Source: Rattus norvegicus (lineage: Eukaryota > Chordata > Mammalia > Rodentia > Muridae). Taken from it: a DNA stretch of 64,000 nt. Position numbers and translations under genes: made by a program. The notes under the pieces were generated by a model. The model searched no databases, was not told the origin of the DNA, and saw nothing but the letters and a program-made list of their open reading frames with translations. Shown in pieces: positions 23,101 through 32,000 of the stretch; positions within the stretch are counted from its first letter, which is position 1; the number at the start of each line of letters is the position of its first letter. The stretch is from positions 53,945,039 through 54,009,038 of the forward strand of contig NC_086026.1 of assembly GCF_036323735.1 (NCBI RefSeq). The letters are read 5' to 3'.

Positions 23101-25866
23101 GCATCTTCCAATTAGATAAATGTGACTATGCACAAAAAGCAAATTTTGCATATACTTTCAGCAGCCACAGATTCTTCTGAAACATTAAGACTAAAAGACC
23201 GGGCTGGAGAGATAGCTCAGCGGTTAAGAGCACTGACTGCTCTTCTAAAGGTCCTGAGTTCGATTCCCAGCAACCACAGGGTGGCTCACAACCATCTATA
23301 AATAAAGTAAATAATTAAAAAAAAAAAAAGACTAAAAGACCATCTTCTGCGGTTAGTGAGATGGCTCAGAGGTCAAGAGCATTTGTTTGGTTCCAGGTTT
23401 GGTTCCCAGCACCAACATGGTAGCTCAGAATCCTCTCTAATTCCAGTTCTGAATGTACTCTCCTGACCTCTGTGGGATTCTAAGAGCATCTGCAGCTCTT
23501 CAAGAGGACTTGTGTCCAGTCCCAGTACCCATGAGGTTGCTTACATATGTGTATTACTATGGTTCAAGGTGATCTGACACATTCCTCTGGCCTCCCAGAT
23601 ATCAGGCACAAATACACACACACACACACGGGCAGAGCAGTTCTACCCATAAAATAATAAATATTTAAAAAGAAAAATTCATATTCCTCAAACAAATCTC
23701 CCCCACTTCACCAATTGAGATAGCTGTCATAAGAAATGAAGAAATCATGGCATAATTTGTAGAACTCGCTTATAAAAGGAAAAATAACACAGATATCTCC
23801 TTTATTCCTATCTTTTATATATCCAAATTTAATCTCACAGCTTACATCATTAAGTCCCCCATTATTTACTGCTAGCTTAGAAACCAAGTGTCTCGCCCAT
23901 GAAGCACACACATACAGAACCTCCTCTGCAGCCTAGGGTGCTGGTAATGCACTAGACAATACCTGGCTGGTGCGGGTGCCACTTTTGGTTTATCAGTTTC
24001 AATGATAGTCTCTGTGATCATGGCTGCTGTGCTGCCTCCAGACACTGCAGAACTACCAAATCCCCCAAATCCTGGTGCTTTCTTTCCCTGTCTCTCCGCG
24101 TCTCTCCGGGCCTGTTGTAATTCCTTTGCTTTACGCCGCATTTCAGCTTTAGCTTCACGTTCTTGAGTCTGTGGAGAGAGACATAATTGTTTGTAGCTTT
24201 CTGTACAGTCTACATTAGCCAAGTAAAACCAGGAAAGTCAGATTAATGAAAGCTAACAGAAAGACACTCGAATTGGCAGTCACTTACCTCTCTGACTGCT
24301 CTGAATACTTTCTCCTCATGAGAGTCCATTTCTGTGAAAGTTCTGATCTGTGCCAGGTTAACATTCTCCCGGTATCCCAGGGCAACAATTTCATCAAAAG
24401 CAAAAATCAAATCAAAACAGTGCTCAGATATTTCATTTTCTTCTAAGGCTCGGCAATATTCAGGGATCTAATTACAGACAGTAATAGACAACAAAGATTA
24501 GGAATTTCATAGCAGCTATGTTTTTAAGTCTTATCTTTTAAATATGAATTTCAAAAACAATGGATTTTAGCACTTGGGAGATGGAAGCTCAGTCACCTTT
24601 GGCTACATAGCAAGGTTAAGACCAGCCTGGGTTATATGAAATCTTGTCTCAAAAAGATCCCAACTAATAAAACGGGGTTGGAGAGGTGGCTCAGTGGCTA
24701 ACAGCATAGACTGTTTTTCTAGAGGACTTGGGTTTAATTCCCACCACACCCACATACAACAGGGTGGGGGTCCAAACAAATTTCAGAAACACAGACATAC
24801 TAAATTGGTTAAGAACTGAGATATGAAGAACAAGTCTGCATTCTCTTTGGGAAAACTTCTAGCCTAGGAAGGAACCGAGCAAGTGTCTGCTGAATGAAGA
24901 GCTGGAGGAGATTAGGTGTAGCTCAGCAACAGAGCGCTTGCACAGAATGCATAAGGCACTGCAAAAAAAATTTAAAAAAAAGTAAGCAAGTAAGCAGGTA
25001 AGTATTAAAAAAATGAATTGCATGGGTAAGTTTTGAGATATCTATGAGGGTTCACAAACTGATCATATCAACTATTTTAGAGTCAAACCTACTCTTGAGG
25101 GCTGGAGAGGTGACTCAGTAGTTAAGAGCACTGACTGCTCTTCCAGAGGTCCTGAGTTCAAATCCCAGTAACCACATGGTGGCTCACAACCATCTGTAAT
25201 GAGATCTGATGCTCTCTTTTGGTGTGTCTGAAGACAGCTACAGTGTACTTATATATAATAAAATAAATATTTAAAAACAAAACAAAAACCCTACTCTCCA
25301 TAAAAAACATAAGTGTAATCCAGTATTATAGGTCTCTTACCACCCTTGAGAAGAGCCGTAGAGTCTCCAAATCTTCTAAGATATTGCTGTTTTTTGTAGT
25401 GATCAATACCATGTACAGTTTCTCCATAGGTTGGTAGACATATCTTACACTTTCTGTTTCAACAAAAGTATGTTGTTTTCCAGTGTTCATGAGTTTTGGG
25501 AAAGCTGCTAATAACCCCTCAATCCGAGTTCGGGTCATCTCCACAAACTGTCGAGAAACAATTGCCTTTCCCGCTTTCGTGCAGACCGCTGCCGCCAACA
25601 GCACCTGCCAGGAACGTAGACATAAATAAGTACTCCTTACTAATTTCTTACATTTGTTTCCTCAGCATCTCAGGAAAGCTTCCATACAATAGCACATTCA
25701 GTGACATTACATTGTCTTTCAAACTATACTTCATTGTTTCTTTAACTACAGAATGCAATTTATAAGACAAAGTTAGGGTAGAAGGAAATAAAGCAATTAC
25801 TCCATAATATACTATATATCTCTATCTCTATCTCTATCTATCTCTCTCTATCTCTCTATCTCTCTA

Positions 25867-25899
<33 letters not shown>

Positions 25900-26859
25900 G
25901 TGTGTGTGTGTGTGTTAAAAAAACCTTTTGCCTAGAATATGCAAAGAGTGAGGTTCTACCACTAGAACTACACAAGCACGCAATGGAGTTATTTTTTCCA
26001 AAGTGTATACTTAAATTATTATTTATATTGGTTGATTGTGAGACCCTGTGGGAGTGCCCATGTGTGTGGAAGCCAGAGGTCAACTTGAGGGAGTTCTCTT
26101 CTACTATGGCGTCAAGAATTGAACTCAGGTTGTCAGGCAGGTGCAAGTATCTTCAGCAGCTGAGCCCCCAGCAACCTGTATACACACATTACCATCAATT
26201 AGTCCATTAGGACTCAGAGCTGGGTTGCACTCTGCTTTGACACAGCCATAGACAACAGAGCAAGCATCTTCTTTAAAAGGGGACAGAGGTTTCTATGCAA
26301 AACATAAGTCTGATGAGGCAGATAAAAAGGTTTTTAAGAGTTCTACCAGAGTATGGCAGCACTAGACTAATTCTACCACTCAGGATGCTAAGGCAGGAGG
26401 AGTATTAGAGCTTAGGGTGTGTGTGTGTGTCTATGTGAGTGTACCTATCTCAAAAAAAGAAAACAAGTAGAGAATAAGAAGCCCCCAGCTTCCTTTTACT
26501 TTACTGTAGTAGTTCAATAAGTCTGAGTAGATCTACCCTTTGATCAGCCTTGCCACCCAACTCACTCTTCTAGACATGCAAACGAGCTGTGAAGTGGAAA
26601 CACTCAACTTTCTGATATCTTCCATTTATTTAACAAAACAAATGCAGGAGGAGGAAGAGGAGGAAGAGGAAGAAGGGGAGGAGGAAGAGGAAGAGGAAGA
26701 AGGGGAGGAGGAGGAGGAGGAATATCTTCAAATAACGAGAGTAGTAGAAAACTAAACAGCGTGGTTTCGTTTCCTTTCTTTCTTTTCTTTCCTCCCTCCC
26801 TCCCTCCCCCCTCTCTTTCTTTCTTCCTTCCTTCCTTCCTTCCTTCCTTCCTTCCTTCC

Positions 26860-26920
<61 letters not shown>

Positions 26921-29049
26921 CTCTTTCTCTCTTTCTTTCTTGTTTTTGGAGAAAGGGTTTCTCTGTGTAGCCCCAGCTGTCCTAGAACTCTAGACCATGC
27001 AGGCCTCAAATTCAGCAATCTTTCTACCTCCATCTCCCAAGTGTTAGGATTACTGGTTTAGGCAGTGGTCTAACAGCCTCTTCAGTATAGAGATCCAAAT
27101 GTTCATAAGCACAAGCAACAACAACAAAAGACTGACACATCTGGCAAGACTCACTGTTAGAATGGAATCTCTTAAACAAACCCTACTTGTTAAATGTCTC
27201 AATTATATGGAAACCTGTCCATTACAGATGAAGAGCTTGAAAAACAAGTCAGTCAATTTGAATAAATATCCGCACAGTGGTTGACACTCCCCCTCCCAGT
27301 ACTGGAGACTGAACCCAGGGCCTCTAGCATAATAGGCAAGCATGTTATATAGCCCCAGCATTTTGTCTTTTCATCTTATTTTATGTTATTACAGGGTCTT
27401 TCTAAATTGCACAGGCTGCCTTCAAACCTATATGTTCTTTCTGCCTCAGCTTCCAAAGCAGTTGGATTACAGATGTGAATCCACGCAGTTTCAATGTTTT
27501 GTAACAGTATAAGAGGCCAAAGCATCCAAAGAGAACACATGGTCCCAGCACCTGGGAGGTAAAGGAAGGAATAGAAACTCAAGGTCATCCTAAAGCTGGG
27601 CGTTAGTAGTATACATCTTTAATCCCAGCACTGGGGAGGCAGAAGCTGGTCGATATCTGTGAGTTTAAGGACAGCATTATCTATAGAGTGAGTTCAGGAC
27701 AGTCAGGGCTACACTGGGTAGGTAGGGAATAGAAGGGGAGAGGAAGGGTGGATGGGATGGGAGGAGAGGGGAGAAGTTAGCTAGTTTAGAGTATCTGGGA
27801 GAGAATTACCACCATACTTGTTTTTAAGCAGCAGAATAAAACAATTCAAGTAATCCAGGGGTGGTGATGCAGATTTTTAGTCCCAGCACTCAGGAGACAA
27901 AGGCAGGTAGATAGATCTCTGAGTTCAAGGCTAGTCTGGTCCATATATCAGGTTCCAAGACAGCAGGGACTACCTAGATTCTGTCTATAACAAAGTGAAA
28001 CAACCTCACTGGTCTTAAAAATTTATATTGTAAAGTGTTTCATCTATACCCAGCACAAATTAGTTCCCTCTACCAAACAGATCTGTATTTTTTTTCTGAT
28101 TTACTTTAAGTGAATATTGCACTTTTCTCATATGATCTCAAGTTCCACTTCCCAAATAAGAACCAAGTTTAGAAAAGGCTAGATTTAAAGGAAATAAATT
28201 CTATCAACTCTATACTGAACATCCTTTATCCAGGACTATGTACACGGTGCATCACCACTACATCTTCAGCCTTTGGTTCTGTTGTTCTGCTTTGCTTTTT
28301 TTTGTGAGAGTTCTCCTTAAGGAGTTGAGATTGGCCTGTAACTTTCCATTCTCCTGCCTGTTCCCTGAATGCTGAGATCACCTTTATGTGCCACAATAAG
28401 TGCATATAAGTGCATGACTTATATGCCTATTATCACACTAGATGCTCTCTGATTATAAAGAAATAGAATTGGATCTGGAGAGATGGCTCAGTGGTTAAGA
28501 GCACTAGCTACTATTCCAGAACACCAGGGTTTCATTCCTAGTATCCACATGGTAGTTCACAGCTCTCTGTAACTCCACTTCTAGGTTTCCAATAACCCTC
28601 TTCTGGCTTTTCCTTCTCGCCTTTACAGGCACTAGTCATGCACATGATATAAACATACATGCAAAAAAAAAAACATACATGCAGTCAAAAGATCCATATA
28701 CATAACATAAATTTAAAAAGAAAAAAATTGACATTTTGTTTAAAAGCTGCCTAATTAGTAGATAAGACAAAAAAATAAGATATTGTAATATCTTATCTTA
28801 GAAACCTAAGAGAGTGGACAAAGGAGAAAGATTACCTCTGAGAAAAGAAATAACATTTGATTAATCCAGGGACTGAATACATAAAAATAAAACAGCAGGG
28901 TATGGTAATGCCTGCCTTTAATTCCAGCACTCGGGAGGCAGAGACTGGTGGCTCACTTGCCAGTTTGAGGCCAGTCTGGTCTACACAGTGAGTTCCAGAA
29001 CAGCCAGCGGTTATGTAGAGACCCTGTCCCAAAACAAACAACAACAACC

Positions 29050-29087
<38 letters not shown>

Positions 29088-32000
29088 TATCAGGATAAAA
29101 ATAATATCTCAAGTAGGAAAACTCTGAGACTCTATTTAGTCATTTCATTAACCAGATATAAGCAAATAAGATTCCCAAAGCAGGATCAAAGTTCCCTATA
29201 CTAAATGTAGATAAACTTTAAAACACCTAGGACATAAGTCACAAGGTCCATATGCAACCTCCAGTCACTAATATAGCTAGAAAGATCATCTCTGAACAAG
29301 GATAAATTTATCCTCTGCAAAATTAATACTCATCTTCTTAAATGCCTCAACATAGTAATGCTTCCTTTCATATTCACATTCAATGAAGTTTAGCAACTAC
29401 TAAAATAGAGAGTATGGGGTTGGGGATTTAGCTCAGTGGTAGAGCGCTTGCCTAGCAAGCGCAAGGCCCTGGGTTCGGTCCCCAGCTCCCCCCCTCCAAA
29501 AAAAATAGTATATTGAAAGGTAAATTCTCCTACCATAATTTTCATTAGAGTCTCACTATGTAGCCCTGGCTGGGCAGAAACTCACTATGTAGACCAGGTA
29601 AACTCGTGGAGATCTGCCTAATAGAATTAAAGGGATGCTACCATGACTAACAACAGTTCATCAGTTAAGAACACTTTCTGCTCTTGCAGAGAACCTGGGT
29701 TTGATCCCTAGCACTCACATAGAAATGTACAACCAAGTGTAACTCCAGATGCCCTTTCTGCCCTCCTTTCAGGTACCAGGCATGCATCTAATGCACATAT
29801 ATACACATTGGCAACACATAATAGTTTTTAAGAGTTAATTTTTAAAAATGAGTAACTATGACTCTCAAAAGTTTTTTTTGCCAGATAGTGCTGGCACATG
29901 CCTTTAATCCCAGCACTTGGGAAGCATAGGTAGGCAGATTTCTCTGAGACCAGTTCAAGGCCAGCCTAGTCTACAGAGTGAGTTCCAGGACAGCAAGGAC
30001 TATTATACAGAGAAATCCTGTCTTAAAAAAATTTTTTTATGTCTTTTTCTTTTCTTTTTTTTTTTTTTTTTGGAGCTGGGGACCGAACCCAGGGCCTTGC
30101 GCTTGCTAGGCAAGCGCTCTACCACTGAGCTAAATCCCCAACCCCTTTTCTATGTATTTTTATGTGAGTACATTGTAGCTGTCTTCAGACACACCAGAAG
30201 AAGGCATCTGATCCCATTACAGATATTCTGTGAGTCACTATGTGGTTGCTGGGAATTAAAACTCAGGACCTCTAGAAGTGGAATCAGTCCTCTTAACCAC
30301 TGTGCCACATCACCAGTCCTTGAAATTTTATATTCTTTGAAGAAAACAGGTTCAGATCCCAGCACCCACTTGGCAGGCAGCTCACTACCATTTCTAACTC
30401 CAGTTCGACGGTACTCCCATATTCTCTTCTGGCTTCTGCAAGCACCAGGCACATATGTCATGGTACATATATATACATCCAGGCAAAACACTAATACACA
30501 GAAAATAAATCTTTAAAAAAGAACTGGAGAGTTTGCCTTGCTCTACTAAAGAAACAAATGTTATTTTAAAAGAGGGGGTGGGAGTGAGCAGGCTGGGAAA
30601 ACGGCTAGCTCTCGATAAACATGAGGACCTGGATCTGAACCCTATCACCTACATAAAAAGCCAGACATGCAGTCATGGCTGCAAGTGCCTATAACCTCAG
30701 TATTGGAGGTCAGAGACAGGTAACTCCCGAGAGCTCACTGGCCAGCCAGCATAGCTCAAAAAGCAAGCTTCTGGTTCAATGTAGCAGAGAGCCAGAGAAG
30801 ATGCCCAAACCTACACCACACGCCCATACCCCTGAACCCCACCACACACACAATCCGTAAAGGTATTTGCCATCATAGTAAGTCTATTTACTATCTTCTT
30901 AATAAACAAGAACAATGTTCTGTAGATAAGCAAATCTTAGAAATGGGTGGTATCACAGGACTGATTATCAAGCTTATTCAAGCATAAGATTAGTTTTAAA
31001 AATGCTTGACAAATGTTAAGAAAATTAAGATTACAGAAAACTAAAGAAAAAGGACAAATCAGAAGACGCTTTTCAGCTACTATGGCCAAGTCTGTCAGGA
31101 AACCAAGACAAGATATTGTGAGTTCCAGGCCCACCTGGACGAAATAGAGATCTTCTGGTTAAAGAAAAGGAGGTGATATTTTCTCTTGGATATTTTGCAT
31201 TGACAATTCAGTAAAACCAAAGAAAATTTATTTTTCAAAACAATGTTTATGGACCTGTAACTTACTCTGAAATATATGTTAAAAAAGATAGATAGGGGCT
31301 AGAGATGGCTCAGTGGTTAAGAGCACTGACTGCTCTTCCAGAGGTCTGAGTTTAATTCCCAGCAACCACATGGTGGCTCACAACCATCTGTAATGGGATC
31401 TGGTGCCCTCTTCTGGTGTGTCTGAAGACAGCTACTGTGAACTCATAAATTGAATAAATCTTAAAAAAAAAAAAAAAGATAGATAGGAATGGATGATTAG
31501 GTATGTGATAAAATAAAATAATTATAGTGAAATGTTAAGAGAAACTAGTTGGTAGTTACAGGACTGTTCCCTATAGGGTTGTTTGAAATTTTTTATCATT
31601 TTTTTTTCTTTTCTTTTTTTTCGGAGCTGGGGACCGAACCCAGGGCCTTGCGCTTGCTAGGCAAGCGCTCTACCACTGAGCTAAATCCCCAATCCTTGAA
31701 ATTTTTTAAATATTGGAAAATCTTGTATTAAAATGTTGAGGAAAAACTACTAGAAAATTTGATGCAACTTTATATCACCCTACTTGATATAACTCTATGG
31801 TACAGTGATATATCTGTAATTAAATAGGGCCCAAACACATGCAGAAGTAATACCAAGCAAGTCTTTGATTTGACAGAGTAGAATATACTGAGGTAATTGT
31901 TCTCCACAACACAGAAGTCTGTGGGTATCTGGATCATGCTAATTCAGATATAGGACACAGCTATATGACTATGTATTCACATCAAAAAGACAAGCAAAAA

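Noticed and set aside
26540..27033. Poly-Glu and Arg/Lys/Glu reading frames on both strands.
   Set aside because: They are translations of purine and pyrimidine repeats inside Arcn1 intron 1.
29917..30516. A 199-codon plus-strand open frame.
   Set aside because: It runs through B1, antisense ID and antisense B2 elements; no unique coding sequence.
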